The notes under the pieces: generated by a model
Told to the model about the DNA's origin: nothing
The model's input: the letters and a program-made list of their open reading frames with translations, nothing else
The model's database searches: none
Origin: Natrinema thermotolerans DSM 11552
GTDB taxonomy: Archaea > Halobacteriota > Halobacteria > Halobacteriales > Natrialbaceae
Reading direction: 5' to 3'
Length of the DNA: 64,000 bases
Assembly (NCBI GenBank): GCA_000337115.1
Contig: AOIR01000053.1
Span: 84,636-148,635 of the forward strand
Shown: one piece after another, positions 16,556-26,387 of the stretch
How the letters are laid out: every line of letters starts with the position of its first letter
Position numbering within the stretch: position 1 is the stretch's first letter
Program-made: the position numbers and the translations under genes

Positions 16556-18133
16556 ATGGAGCTCGATATCGTCTCCGCGGAGACGCTCATGGAGTCGCCC
16601 TACGACGGCAACGTCGCCAACCTCCTCGAGCGAGCGGTCGCGGAGCATCCCGACACGATCGCGATCGAACACGCCGGCGAGACCATCACCTACCGTGAGT
16701 TCGGCGACCGCGTCGCGCGCTTTGCCGACGGTCTGCGGGAACTCGGCCTCGCGGCCGGCGACCGCGTCGGCGTCTACATGCCCAATGGCATCGACTTCTG
16801 TACCGTCGTCTGGGCCTGCTGTCACGCCGGGATCATCGCCAGCCCGCTGAACCCCGAGTACCGCCGCCGCGAGATCGAATACCAGCTCGACCACGCCGAC
16901 GCCGAGGCGGTCCTCGTGGAGGGGTCGGCCGACGAGTACGTCCGCGAGGCCGTCGCCGACCTCGAGACCGACATCGTCAGCGCGACGGCCGGCAGCGACC
17001 ACCCCTCCCTGCCTGAACTGGGTACCGACACCGAGGCGGCGGTCGTCGACCGCGAGGACGAGAACGTCCTCCTCCAGCCCTACACCTCGGGAACGACCGG
17101 GAAGCCGAAGGGCGTCCTGCTGACCCACCGCAACTTCCGGGTCCAGATCGCTCAGGCCGTCTCGAGCTACAGCGCCGGCCCGATCAAGGGCGACGGCATC
17201 ATCGTCCTGCCGATGTACCACATCACGGGGATGGTCGGCATGATGTCCTCGCTGTGTGCCGGCCGGACGCTGCACCTGCTGCGGCCAGATCAGTGGGACC
17301 CCGAACTCGTCCTCGAGAAACTCGACGAACACGACATTCCGGCCTTCGTCGGCGTCGCCGCGATGTTCGTCGACTTGCTCGAGGCCTACGATCCCGACGA
17401 GTACGACCTGTCGACGCTCGTCCGAGCGGGACAGGGCGGCGACAAGCTCCCGCAGCCGACCCGCGAGGGGTTCGAGGAGGCACTCGACGTGCCCCTCACC
17501 GAGGGGTACGGGCTGACCGAGACGACCGCAACGAGCCACACGATCCGGTGGTCGTCGCTCGGCAACCGGCCCGGCAGCGTCGGCCAGCCGGTCGGCCACA
17601 CGCGCTCGAAGGTCGTCGACGAGGACGGCGAGGAGGTCGAGCCCGGCGAGGAAGGCGAGATCCTCATCGCCGGCTCGCAGGTGATGAAAGGCTACTACAA
17701 GAACCCCGAAGCGAACGAGGCGGTCTTCACCGAGGACGGCTTCTTCCGGACCGGCGACATCGGGACCCGCGACGAGGACAACTACTACTACATCAAGGGC
17801 CGCGAGAAGGAGATGATCCTGACCGGCGGCTACAACGTCTATCCACGCGAGATCGAGGACCTGCTGTACGACCACCCCGAGATCCACGAAGCCGCGGTCT
17901 TCGGTCTCCCCGACGAGCGCCGGGGCGAGACCGTCGCCGCCGCGATCACGCCCGCTGACGGGGCCGAGATCTCCGCCGAGGACGTCGAGTCGTACGTCCT
18001 CGACGAACTCGCACCCTACAAACACCCCCGCATCGTCGAGGTGCGCTCGGAACTCCCCAAGACCGGCAGCGGAAAGATCCGCAAGACGAAGTTGCGCGAC
18101 GAGATCGCCGACGAACGCGGGCTCGAATCGTGA
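16556..18133 (+). CDS. AMP-forming acyl-CoA ligase
   Basis: A 525-residue adenylate-forming ligase, close in plan to the one at 10727. Motifs: PYTSGTTGKPKG near residue 180, EGYGLTETTA near 320, FFRTGDIGTRDEDN near 397 and KTGSGKIRKTKL near the C-terminus with the catalytic Lys. It activates a carboxylic acid to its CoA thioester. The next gene, 42 bases on, is an MFS transporter, so the pair may take up and activate the same acid (inference). The substrate cannot be deduced from sequence. Confidence 0.93.
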   Translation: MELDIVSAETLMESPYDGNVANLLERAVAEHPDTIAIEHAGETITYREFGDRVARFADGLRELGLAAGDRVGVYMPNGIDFCTVVWACCHAGIIASPLNPEYRRREIEYQLDHADAEAVLVEGSADEYVREAVADLETDIVSATAGSDHPSLPELGTDTEAAVVDREDENVLLQPYTSGTTGKPKGVLLTHRNFRVQIAQAVSSYSAGPIKGDGIIVLPMYHITGMVGMMSSLCAGRTLHLLRPDQWDPELVLEKLDEHDIPAFVGVAAMFVDLLEAYDPDEYDLSTLVRAGQGGDKLPQPTREGFEEALDVPLTEGYGLTETTATSHTIRWSSLGNRPGSVGQPVGHTRSKVVDEDGEEVEPGEEGEILIAGSQVMKGYYKNPEANEAVFTEDGFFRTGDIGTRDEDNYYYIKGREKEMILTGGYNVYPREIEDLLYDHPEIHEAAVFGLPDERRGETVAAAITPADGAEISAEDVESYVLDELAPYKHPRIVEVRSELPKTGSGKIRKTKLRDEIADERGLES

Positions 18134-18175
18134 GACGGATACCCGTGCGCGCTCGAGTCGTCGCCCACTGGCACC

Positions 18176-19471
18176 ATGTCTGAGGAGGCCACCTACTCGA
18201 CGGGGGAGATCCGGACGATCGCGCTCGCGGTTATCGCGGGGGTTTTCTTCGGCGGCGTCGCGACCGGGGTCGCGTTCCCGACGCTGCCGTTGCTCGACGA
18301 GAAGCTCGTCATCTCCGCGGTCATGTTGAGCATCATCCTCTCGGCGAACCGGATCGGACGGCTGTTCATGAACACGCCGGCGGGGACGATCATCGACCAG
18401 TACGGCGCGCGGACGCCGATGATCTTCGGGCTGTTCACGCAGGCGCTCGCCCCCTTCGGCTACGTCGTCGGCCTGCACACGCCGCCGACCCACCTCGGGA
18501 CGCTCCCCCTGCTTGGCGACGTGTCGCTGCCGGGGCTGGTCTTCGTGCTGGCGCGGCTGTTCTGGGGGGTCGGCAGCGCCTTCGTCTTCATCGGCGCGTT
18601 CGCGACGATCACCTACGTGACGACCGCGGACAACCGCGGCCGCTGGGTCGGCTACATGCGGGGCGGGCAGTCGCTCGGCTTCCCGACCGGGCTCGTCGTC
18701 GGCGGCGTCCTGACCGACCTTGCCAGCATGCAGACCGCCTTCCTCACGGCGGGTGTCCTCGCGCTGGTCGCCGGCACCGTCGCGACGCTCGTTCTGCCCG
18801 ACGTTCACGGCGGTGCCGACGAGGGTCGTGCCGCCAAGCTCCGGGAGGTCCCCGCCTTGCTCGCGGCCAACCCGACCGTCGTCCTGATCGGCTACGGCAA
18901 CTTCGCCGTCCGCTTTCTCTGGGGCGGGATCATCCTCTCGACGCTGGCCCGCTACGCCAGCGACTACGGCCTCGAGCTGTCGGCGCTGGGTGCGGCCGGC
19001 ATCAGCGGGATCGTGATGGGACTGGGCGTGATCACCTCGGGGTCCATGACGATCGTGACCGGCTGGATCTCGGACATGGTCAGCGATCGGACGCTGCTGA
19101 CGGTGCCGGCGTTTCTCGCGATGGGGGCGGGCTTTCTGGTGATCGCCTACGTGCCCACCATCGAGGCGCTGCTCGGGGCGATCGTCCTCGTCGGCGCGGG
19201 GATGGGGGCGGCCGCGCCCGCATTGCTGGCGATCATGGGCGATCTCACCCCCGGCGACGAACTCGGCCGGATGGGCGGCGTCTATCAGGTGATGGGCGAC
19301 GTCGGGCTCAGTCTCGGCCCCCTCGTCGCCATCCCCGCGGTGGACCTCTGGTTCGGTTACCAGCTGACCTACGTCCTCTGTGCGGCGCTCGTGTTCAGTT
19401 GCCTGACGATCGTCTCGCTGCCGCTGCTGCGCAACCCCGAAGTCTCGCGGGCGGGCGTGAAAGCGGACTGA
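18176..19471 (+). CDS. MFS transporter
   Basis: A 431-residue integral membrane protein with about 12 hydrophobic segments and a central cytoplasmic loop near residue 215. The motif between segments 2 and 3 (NRIGRLFMNTPAGTIIDQYGAR) is a variant of the MFS signature GxLaDrxGrk. The second half has GWISDMVSDR at the equivalent place. Substrate specificity is not predictable. Position directly after an acyl-CoA ligase suggests uptake or efflux of a carboxylic acid (inference). No signal peptide or extra domain was seen. Confidence 0.88.
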   Translation: MSEEATYSTGEIRTIALAVIAGVFFGGVATGVAFPTLPLLDEKLVISAVMLSIILSANRIGRLFMNTPAGTIIDQYGARTPMIFGLFTQALAPFGYVVGLHTPPTHLGTLPLLGDVSLPGLVFVLARLFWGVGSAFVFIGAFATITYVTTADNRGRWVGYMRGGQSLGFPTGLVVGGVLTDLASMQTAFLTAGVLALVAGTVATLVLPDVHGGADEGRAAKLREVPALLAANPTVVLIGYGNFAVRFLWGGIILSTLARYASDYGLELSALGAAGISGIVMGLGVITSGSMTIVTGWISDMVSDRTLLTVPAFLAMGAGFLVIAYVPTIEALLGAIVLVGAGMGAAAPALLAIMGDLTPGDELGRMGGVYQVMGDVGLSLGPLVAIPAVDLWFGYQLTYVLCAALVFSCLTIVSLPLLRNPEVSRAGVKAD

Positions 19472-19561
19472 CGACGCCGGGGGCTCGGACCCGTAACCGC
19501 CCGTCCCTACGCTCGTGCGCGAAGCTTTCATGTTCGGCCAGGTGTATTGCTACATGTTACC

Positions 19562-21106
19562 ATGGTGGGTTCACGTCTGCGGAGTGCGGTCGTCCGGGTG
19601 CGGCCGTGGCTGCCCGCGGTTGCGGTGGCGCTCGCTGCGGGACTGGCTGCCGTCGCGGGGTCGTATCTGGCCGTCGGCCGGCGGCCGGCGTTCGTCGTGA
19701 CGCCGTTCGACCGACTCGTCGTCGCGCTCAGCCCCGACGCGCTCATCACCTTCGCGATCACGCAACTCGGGACGCTCGGGCATCAGCTGGCGTTTCTGCT
19801 GGCCATCGCGGTGGCCTGTCTCGCGTTCGGACTGGCCGCCCTCCCCGGGGTGGCGCTCCTGCTGGGACGCGGTCCCGCCGCCGGGCTACTGGACCGGGGA
19901 CGTGGGAAAGCCGTCGTCGGCGTCCTCCTCGGGCAGGCCCTGCCGTCGGCGCTCGCGTTCGGACTCACGCGGTCCCGGCCGTCGGCGCTTGGCACCGCCG
20001 CCGGCGCGGGGATCGTCCTGCTCGTGGCCGCCGTGGCGACCGTCCTCGCCGCCGGCACGGATCGCCCACTCGGCTCGCTCGAGCGGCGACGCGTTCTCGG
20101 CTCCCTCGGGACGGCGATCGGCGTGAGCGCGCTCGCCGTCTTCGTCCACGGTACCGGCGAGGAGTCGTTCCCCTCGCCCCTCGAGATCCCCGAGGACGCC
20201 CGCCCCGCGGTCCGGGAATCGCTGACGCGCGCGAAAGAGCAATCGCTCGCAGTCGAGGGCCTCGAGCCGCTCGTCAGTACGGACTTCTATCAGGTCGACA
20301 TCGGCAACGTCGACCCCGCCGTCGATCGCGACGAGTGGTCGCTTTCGATCACGGGGGCGGTCGCCGAGGAGCAGGAGTACGACTTCGCCGACATCGAGGC
20401 GATGACGCTGGAAGACCGCTTCGTCACGCTACGGTGTGTCGGCGACCGACTCAACGGCCGTCAGATGGACACCGCCCTCTGGAGCGGCGTGCCCGTCGCC
20501 GACCTGCTCGAGGCAGCGGAGCCGTCGGGCGATCGTGTCATCCTGCACGGTGCCGACGACTACTACAACGAGTTCCCGATCGATGCGCTGTGGCCGGGGC
20601 TGTTGGCCTATCGGATGAACGGGCGGCCGCTGCCTCGGGCACATGGGGCACCGTTGCGCGCGCTCGTGCCGGGCCACTGGGGCGAGATCAACGTGAAGTG
20701 GTTGACCGAGATCGAGGTCCGGGACGAGGACACCATGGGCTACTGGGAACACCGCGGCTGGCACGGCACCGGGCCGGTCGAGACGGTCGCCAAGCTCTGG
20801 CAGGTCAATCGCTTCGACGGCGCCCGGTACGAGGTCGCCGGGCACGCCTACGCCGGCACCAGGGGGATCGAGGCCGTCGAGGTGTCGACCGACGGCGGCG
20901 ACACCTGGACCGAGGCCGACCTCTCCGAGCCCCTGCCCGGCGACGACGTCTGGCGACAGTGGCGACACGAGTACGGGGCCGGCGGGCGCCACGAGGTGAT
21001 CGTCCGGGCCCGCGATGGGGACGGGAACCTCCAGATCCCCGAGGAGGACGGCCCGAAGCCGGACGGCGCGACCGGCTGGGTGTCCGAAACCGTCGGCCCG
21101 CAATGA
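19562..21106 (+). CDS. Membrane-anchored molybdopterin-dependent oxidoreductase (SUOX/YedY-like)
   Basis: A 514-residue protein. The first 200 residues contain about five hydrophobic segments. Residues 240-420 form the sulfite-oxidase fold, with the molybdenum-ligating Cys in TLRCVGDRLNG and active-site segments VILHGADDYYN, RMNGRPLPRAHGAPLR and HWGEINVKWL. The C-terminal 90 residues match the Mo-co dimerisation domain, with VSTDGGDTW. The enzyme is probably oriented with its active site outside the cell, oxidising or reducing sulfur or sulfoxide compounds. The ATG at 19562 is preferred over a TTG five codons upstream. The neighbours give no hint to the substrate. Confidence 0.9.
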   Translation: MVGSRLRSAVVRVRPWLPAVAVALAAGLAAVAGSYLAVGRRPAFVVTPFDRLVVALSPDALITFAITQLGTLGHQLAFLLAIAVACLAFGLAALPGVALLLGRGPAAGLLDRGRGKAVVGVLLGQALPSALAFGLTRSRPSALGTAAGAGIVLLVAAVATVLAAGTDRPLGSLERRRVLGSLGTAIGVSALAVFVHGTGEESFPSPLEIPEDARPAVRESLTRAKEQSLAVEGLEPLVSTDFYQVDIGNVDPAVDRDEWSLSITGAVAEEQEYDFADIEAMTLEDRFVTLRCVGDRLNGRQMDTALWSGVPVADLLEAAEPSGDRVILHGADDYYNEFPIDALWPGLLAYRMNGRPLPRAHGAPLRALVPGHWGEINVKWLTEIEVRDEDTMGYWEHRGWHGTGPVETVAKLWQVNRFDGARYEVAGHAYAGTRGIEAVEVSTDGGDTWTEADLSEPLPGDDVWRQWRHEYGAGGRHEVIVRARDGDGNLQIPEEDGPKPDGATGWVSETVGPQ

Positions 21107-21276
21107 CCGGCCATGACCGGGTGTTTCCCCGCCTGAACGTCGGCCGCCCGCCCCCGTGACCTGTCCGCGTCCCCGTTTCATACCTATACGCGATATTATG
21201 ATAATTCTCCGTCAGGACGGCTAACGGAGGTGCTTCGGGTGAATCCTCCGAGTAAACTGGTGGAAAAAACATGAAC

Positions 21277-21284
21277 GTTTATAT
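21277..21284 (+). promoter_or_regulatory. TATA-like box for the ABC transporter operon
   Basis: GTTTATAT would direct initiation near 21305. That gives a leader of about 25 bases before the ATG at 21330. An in-frame ATG at 21297 would then lie upstream of the transcript start. Confidence 0.5.
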
Positions 21285-21329
21285 GGGAGTAGCAGGATGT
21301 TAGCAGTGGACAAGAGTGATTGTGAACCA

Positions 21330-22748
21330 ATGACACGGGATTCCATCAACAGGCGACGGGTGCTTACGGGTGCAGGTGTAGGACTTGCGGGGGCAATGGC
21401 CGGTTGTCTCGGTGGCGGTGGCGGTGACGACGACGTCCAATTCCTGACGGACTACTACAACGACGCGTGGCAATCGGTCTGGGACGACCTCGAGCCCCAG
21501 TTCGAGGACGAGACCGACATCCCGGTCTCCATCGAGGAAGCGGGGATGTCCGGGAGTCAGGAGTCGCGACTCTCCCAGCTGATTCAGGCGGGCAATCCGC
21601 CGGAAGCGAACACGTCTACGTTCGACCAGGTGGCCGACATCTGGGAGACGGACCAGCTCGAGACCGTCAACGACGTCGTCTCGTCGATCGAGGAGGTAAA
21701 CGGGGAACTGAACGCCGGTGGCGCGTTCCTCGGTGAGGGAGACGACATCTATCAGATCCCCCACGGCGTCTACGTCTCGAACTTCCAATACCGGGCCGAC
21801 GTCTACGAGGAACTCGGCCTTGACGAACCGGAGACGTTCAGCGATGTCATCGAGAACGCCGAGGTGATCGACGACGCCGGCGGCGATCTCGAGGGCATGC
21901 GCGGCTACGGGCTGGCCGGGGCCAAGACCGGCAAGAGCCAGGACGAAATGCTCGTCCTGCTCGCGAGCGCGGGCATCTCCGGTATCGGTCTCCGCTGGAA
22001 GGACTCGGACGCCCGCGACGAACTCGAGATCTGGTGGCCCGAAGACACGGTGGTCGAGGTACTGGAGTACGTGGACGAACTCTCACAGTACTCGCCGGAC
22101 CCGACCAATATCGGCTGGGCCAGTTCGCTCAGCAGCTGGGTACAGGGCGAATACGCCCAGTGTTACCACCTCAACGCGTGGCCGGTCGGCGTCACCGCAC
22201 AGGCTGCCGAGGCCAACGACAGCGACGGGCTGCGTTCGGTCGCCGAGAACACCGAGATCATCCCGTACCCGATGCAGGACGGCGTCGATCCGAGCGAGAA
22301 CTGGCTGTCCTCGCCGGCCCCTGACGGCTACCACATCTTCGCGAACTCCGAGCGGCCGGGCGACGCCAAGGAGTGGTTCGAGTGGCTCTACGCCGATAGC
22401 ATGGAGCGCACCGTGAGCTTCTACGAGACGGACCCCGGTCGGTTCCTGCCGACCTACTCCGACGTGCTGGAATCGGACGCGTTCCAGAACCAGGACATCT
22501 TCGAAAATCACGGCCACTTGCTCGAGAAACTCCAGTACGTCCAGGACGAGATCTGGGGCAACCACTACGGCAGCGTCGATGCGGCAAACACCTCCTCGCC
22601 GGTGTCACTGTACATGCAACGGCAGTGGTTCTACGGCGAGATGATCAACCGAGTGGTCACCGACTCGATGACGCCACAGGAGGCCTACGATTGGGGGTAC
22701 GGGGAACTCGAGGACGCCTTCGCAGAGGCACAGGACACGTTCGGATAA
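21330..22748 (+). CDS. ABC transporter substrate-binding lipoprotein (family 1, CUT1-like)
   Basis: A 472-residue extracellular solute-binding protein. The N-terminus has a twin-arginine signal (NRRRVLTGAG) and a lipobox ending AGC, followed by a Gly/Asp-rich tether, so it is a Tat-exported lipoprotein. The mature part follows the family 1 (MalE-like) plan, with EAGMSGSQESRLSQLIQAGN near residue 80 and IPHGVYVSNFQYR near 145. It delivers its ligand to the two permeases and ATPase that follow. The class suggests a sugar, oligosaccharide or polyol such as glycerol phosphate. The surrounding acid catabolism leaves other ligands open. Confidence 0.92.
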   Translation: MTRDSINRRRVLTGAGVGLAGAMAGCLGGGGGDDDVQFLTDYYNDAWQSVWDDLEPQFEDETDIPVSIEEAGMSGSQESRLSQLIQAGNPPEANTSTFDQVADIWETDQLETVNDVVSSIEEVNGELNAGGAFLGEGDDIYQIPHGVYVSNFQYRADVYEELGLDEPETFSDVIENAEVIDDAGGDLEGMRGYGLAGAKTGKSQDEMLVLLASAGISGIGLRWKDSDARDELEIWWPEDTVVEVLEYVDELSQYSPDPTNIGWASSLSSWVQGEYAQCYHLNAWPVGVTAQAAEANDSDGLRSVAENTEIIPYPMQDGVDPSENWLSSPAPDGYHIFANSERPGDAKEWFEWLYADSMERTVSFYETDPGRFLPTYSDVLESDAFQNQDIFENHGHLLEKLQYVQDEIWGNHYGSVDAANTSSPVSLYMQRQWFYGEMINRVVTDSMTPQEAYDWGYGELEDAFAEAQDTFG

Positions 22749-22759
22749 TCGGCGCCGGA

Positions 22760-22782
22760 CGGCCGACCCTCTTTCGGCCGTG
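22760..22782 (+). promoter_or_regulatory. Hairpin between binding protein and permease genes
   Basis: A perfect 8-base stem, ACGGCCGA paired with TCGGCCGT around a 7-base loop, lies 11 bases after the binding-protein stop. Such hairpins often cause partial termination or protect the upstream RNA, giving more binding protein than permease. A TATA-like TTTATAG at about 22802 could start the downstream genes separately. Confidence 0.5.
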
Positions 22783-22852
22783 TGAGCGCCGGAGGGAATC
22801 GTTTATAGCCAACCGTGAGATTAACATACATGCACGCAGAGGAAATCTAGAT

Positions 22853-23806
22853 ATGGCCAGTGAAACCGGAGAATCGATACGGCCTGGCAGGGCGTACATT
22901 CCGTGGGACGACCTGCCGGTAAAGCGGGAGACGGTCGCGGGAATCGGGACCGTGCTTCCAGTCGTCGTCCTGTACTTGCTCATCGCGGTGTTGCCAGTCG
23001 CGTTCGCGTTCTGGGCATCGTTACACGAGATCCACACGCTCAATCCGGAGTGGCAGTGGGCCGGCCTCGCGAACTACCGGGAGGTCCTGAACATCTCCAC
23101 GTTCTGGGGCTCGCTGTGGCGGGGGATCGTCTACATGGTCGGCAGTACCCTCCTCCAGCTCGCCGTCGGGCTCTGGATGGCGCTGGTGCTGAACCGCATC
23201 ACCCGCGGGCAGAAACTGCTCACTGCGGTGGTCTTTACGGCCTACCTGATCCCGACGATCATCGTCTCGCTGGTGGCGCTGCGGGTGTTCGATCCGGCCG
23301 GCGGCGTCTTCCAGATGATCGGCGCTGAGTGGCTCGGCCTATGGGGCGGACGGGAGGCCCCGCTGGGCTCGCGCGACTGGGCGATGCGGCTGCTGATCCT
23401 CGTCGGGACCTGGAAGTTCGCCGTCTTCGTCACCATCTTCACGCTCGCACAGTTGCGCGCGATTCCCGATCGGTTCTACGAGGCGGCGAAGGTCTGTGGC
23501 GCGAACCGCTGGCAGATGTTCCGCGACATCACGCTGCCGCGTCTCATGGGGATCGTGACGGTCGTCGTCCTGCTCCGTTCGGTCTTCATGTTCAACAAGT
23601 TCGACATCATCTGGCAGCTCACTGAGGGTGGCCCCGGTAACGCCACGACGACGCTGCCCGTGCTGGCCTACAAGACCGTGTACACGGACCAGGCCTACGG
23701 CCTCGCCAACGCGATCGCCGTAGTCATGTTCCTGTTCCTGCTAGCGTCGGCGATCATCTACTTCAAACTCTTCAACCCCAGCGAGGAGGTTGAGACGACG
23801 ACATGA
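22853..23806 (+). CDS. ABC transporter permease (MalF-type)
   Basis: A 317-residue membrane protein with six predicted segments. The permease EAA motif, EAAKVCGANRWQMFRDITLP, lies near residue 214, where the ATPase docks. The ATG at 22853 begins MASETGESIRP; the frame is open to 22625 but that part overlaps the binding-protein gene. A GAGG about 12 bases before the ATG may act as ribosome binding site. It overlaps the next permease by four bases (ATGA), so both subunits are made in equal amounts. Confidence 0.92.
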   Translation: MASETGESIRPGRAYIPWDDLPVKRETVAGIGTVLPVVVLYLLIAVLPVAFAFWASLHEIHTLNPEWQWAGLANYREVLNISTFWGSLWRGIVYMVGSTLLQLAVGLWMALVLNRITRGQKLLTAVVFTAYLIPTIIVSLVALRVFDPAGGVFQMIGAEWLGLWGGREAPLGSRDWAMRLLILVGTWKFAVFVTIFTLAQLRAIPDRFYEAAKVCGANRWQMFRDITLPRLMGIVTVVVLLRSVFMFNKFDIIWQLTEGGPGNATTTLPVLAYKTVYTDQAYGLANAIAVVMFLFLLASAIIYFKLFNPSEEVETTT

Positions 23807-24675
23807 GCCAAAGCGAACCACCGGGAGGCGTCTTCGGCCTCTCATACGACCGCGAGACGCGTGTTATCGAATCACTGAAAGTCGTCAGCACCGCGATCAT
23901 CGTCCTCGTCGGTGCCTGGCCGATCTACTGGATGACCCAGTTGGCCTTTACCGAGTACGAGACGGTCGAAGACACAGTCACCGTCTTCCCCACGCCGGAC
24001 ATCTTCACGCTGGACAACTTCAACGTCCTGACCGAACCGGAGATGTACACCTACATGTTCAACACGGTCGTGGTGGCTATCGGGACCATCGTGACGGTCG
24101 TCCTCGTCTCGCTGATCGCCGGCTACGGCCTCGCGCGACTGGACTTCCCGCAAAAGGAGAACTTCGCACGGATCCTCCTGATCGGCTACCTCTTCAGTCC
24201 GATCGTCATCGGGATCCCGCTCTACCAGATCTGGCAGAACATCGGCCTGCTCGGGACTCGATTCGGGCTCATCATCGCCCTCTCGGCGATCTCGATGCCC
24301 TTCGCGGTCTGGCTGATGTGGAAGTACATCATGACGATCCCGGAAGCCCACGAGGAAGCCGCGTGGGTCGACGGCGCGTCGCGGTGGCGGGGCTTTCGTG
24401 ACGTCGTCGTGCCGCAGTGCCGACCGGCGATCATCGCCGCGGCGCTGTTTGCCTTCGCGCTCGCGTGGAACGACTTCACGTTCGCGCAGATCCTCCTGCC
24501 CCAGACCGATACCACGACGTTCGCGCCCGGTATCCTCCGAGCGATGGGGCAGGCACAGTTCCTGCCGCAGGCCTACCTGATGGCGATCTCGCTGGCCATG
24601 ACGCTGCCGCCGCTGCTGTTTGCCTACTTCATGCAGAGCTACCTGCTGAAGGGGTTCCAGGTCAGAGCCCTCTGA
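23803..24675 (+). CDS. ABC transporter permease (MalG-type)
   Basis: A 290-residue membrane protein with six predicted segments and the EAA motif EEAAWVDGASRWRGFRDVVVP near residue 187. It is the second channel subunit, matching MalG/UgpE-type proteins. Its N-terminus is extended by about 20 polar residues before the first segment. Translation is coupled to the preceding permease through ATGA. The ATPase gene follows after 44 bases. Confidence 0.92.
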   Translation: MSQSEPPGGVFGLSYDRETRVIESLKVVSTAIIVLVGAWPIYWMTQLAFTEYETVEDTVTVFPTPDIFTLDNFNVLTEPEMYTYMFNTVVVAIGTIVTVVLVSLIAGYGLARLDFPQKENFARILLIGYLFSPIVIGIPLYQIWQNIGLLGTRFGLIIALSAISMPFAVWLMWKYIMTIPEAHEEAAWVDGASRWRGFRDVVVPQCRPAIIAAALFAFALAWNDFTFAQILLPQTDTTTFAPGILRAMGQAQFLPQAYLMAISLAMTLPPLLFAYFMQSYLLKGFQVRAL

Positions 24676-24719
24676 GCGTGCATCACCTTTACAACTAACA
24701 CCACGAGACATACTAACAT

Positions 24720-25805
24720 ATGCCAGACATCGAGATCCGGAACCTGACGAAAGTGTACAACGAATCGGGTAACAGCATCGTCGCCGTCGACGACGTCGAC
24801 CTCACCATCGAGGACGGCGAGTTCGTGACGCTGGTCGGCCCCTCGGGCTGTGGCAAGACCACGACCCTACGCTGTGTCGCGGGGCTGAACAAGCCGACCA
24901 GCGGGACGATCAAATTCGGCGACCGTGACGTAACACAGAAGCCGGTTCAGGAACGCAACATCGCGTTGCTGTTTCAGGACATCGCGCTCTACCCCCACAT
25001 GAGCGTTCAGGAGAACATGGCCTACGGGCTCAAGATCTCCGGCTTCTCCCGGGAGGAACGCATGGCCCGCGTCGAGGAGGCCGCCGAGTTGCTCCAGATC
25101 ACGGACCAGTTAAAGAAGATGCCCGCGGATCTCTCGGGCGGCCAGCAACAGCGCGTCGCACTCGGGCGATCGCTCGTGCGGGACCCGGAGATTTTCCTGT
25201 TCGACGAGCCGATGTCGGACTTGGACGCGAAGCTCAAGGCCGAACTGCGGCCGGTCATCGAGAAGGTGACCGACGAGATCGGCTGCCCGACGCTGTACGT
25301 GACCCACGACCAGGAGGAGGCGATGACCATGTCCGACCGCGTCGCCGTGATCAACGACGGCGAACTGGCACAGGTCGCTCCACCGAAGGAGGTCTACGAC
25401 GAGCCGGCCTCGCAGTTCGTCAGCCAGTTCATCGGCCAGCCGTCGACGCAGTTCTTCGAGGGCAACGTCGGCGCGGTCAACGGGACCGCCGAACTCGACG
25501 TCGGTGGCTACGAGTACGCCCTCGCCCGCGACGGTCTCGAGGGCTGGGCCGGCGAGGACGTCCGCGTCGGCCTCCGGCCACAGTACATCCGGGTCAGCGA
25601 CGATCCTGACGCCGGTATCCCGGCGACGCACCTGCTCGACGAGCCGCTGGGCGATGCGACCCACAGCTTCTTCGACACCGAGTTCGGCGAGATCGTCGTC
25701 GTTACCGATCCCGACTTCGAGGGCAACGGTGGGGAGTACGGCCTCGTCTTCGAGGACGACTACATCCAGCTGTACGACAACGACTCCGGCGTACGGATCG
25801 CCTGA
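24720..25805 (+). CDS. ABC transporter ATP-binding protein (UgpC/MalK-type)
   Basis: A 361-residue ATPase. Walker A is GPSGCGKT (40-47), the signature LSGGQQQRVA is at 138-147, Walker B is FLFDEP near 159-164, the D-loop is SDLDAKL, and the H-loop His is in VTHDQEEAMT. Residues after about 240 form the TOBE/OB regulatory domain typical of sugar and glycerol-phosphate importers. It energises the transporter whose other parts precede it. It ends six bases before the convergent RDD gene. Confidence 0.95.
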   Translation: MPDIEIRNLTKVYNESGNSIVAVDDVDLTIEDGEFVTLVGPSGCGKTTTLRCVAGLNKPTSGTIKFGDRDVTQKPVQERNIALLFQDIALYPHMSVQENMAYGLKISGFSREERMARVEEAAELLQITDQLKKMPADLSGGQQQRVALGRSLVRDPEIFLFDEPMSDLDAKLKAELRPVIEKVTDEIGCPTLYVTHDQEEAMTMSDRVAVINDGELAQVAPPKEVYDEPASQFVSQFIGQPSTQFFEGNVGAVNGTAELDVGGYEYALARDGLEGWAGEDVRVGLRPQYIRVSDDPDAGIPATHLLDEPLGDATHSFFDTEFGEIVVVTDPDFEGNGGEYGLVFEDDYIQLYDNDSGVRIA

Positions 25806-25811
25806 TTCCGG

Positions 25812-26387
25812 TCAGTTCTTTTCGTCGCGGCTCGCTCGAGCGGCCGCGCTCGTCTCCGTGTCGGCAGCGACCGCCGTCTCGAGATCCGCCGGTGCCGTCG
25901 AGCGAACGACGATCGTGCCGGCGGCGAGATCCCCGACGCGTCGGCCGTCGGCCACCAGCGCCGAGACGAGCCCGAGTACCAGCGGCGGGACGCCGAGTAG
26001 ATCGACGTACCGACAGAGGTTTCGGACGGCGCTTGCCCGGAGCGTACACTCGCGACCGTCGGCCATGACGACCAGCAGGCCGCGGTTGACTTTCCCCGGC
26101 GTCCGCCCGTAGCGCCACTCACAGACGAAGGAGTAGGTAACATAGAGCGGCAAGAGCGCGACCAGCGATAGGAAGACGACGTATCCACCCAGCGCCTCGT
26201 AGGGCCCGCTGAGGACCACGCTCGCGGCGTAGATCAGCGGGAACTCGAGCAGGACGTAACAGAGAAACAGGTCGATCGCCGCCGCTGCCACGCGGGCGAG
26301 CAGCACGTCTCGGTCGGCCGCAGTTTCGACTCTTGGGGCCGGTTGTCGCCGGGTCGGGAGGAACCCGTCCAGCGTCCAGTCGATCAC
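25812..26387 (-). CDS. RDD family membrane protein
   Basis: A 191-residue protein with the RDD pattern: RVAAAAIDLFLCYVL near residue 32, then a second segment, then CEWRYGRTPGKVNRGLLVV near 100, a third hydrophobic segment near 135, and DGRRVGDLAAGTIVV near 150. RDD proteins are small membrane proteins of mostly unknown function; some are linked to ion transport. The last 25 residues are polar and Ala/Thr-rich. It lies downstream of a small membrane protein gene with a 74-base gap and may share its transcript. Confidence 0.85.
   Translation of the reverse strand: MIDWTLDGFLPTRRQPAPRVETAADRDVLLARVAAAAIDLFLCYVLLEFPLIYAASVVLSGPYEALGGYVVFLSLVALLPLYVTYSFVCEWRYGRTPGKVNRGLLVVMADGRECTLRASAVRNLCRYVDLLGVPPLVLGLVSALVADGRRVGDLAAGTIVVRSTAPADLETAVAADTETSAAARASRDEKN

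Noticed and set aside
15440..19531. A 1363-codon open frame on the minus strand
   Set aside because: It runs antisense through the SDR, ligase and MFS genes, which have clear family motifs. Long antisense frames are expected in very GC-rich DNA.
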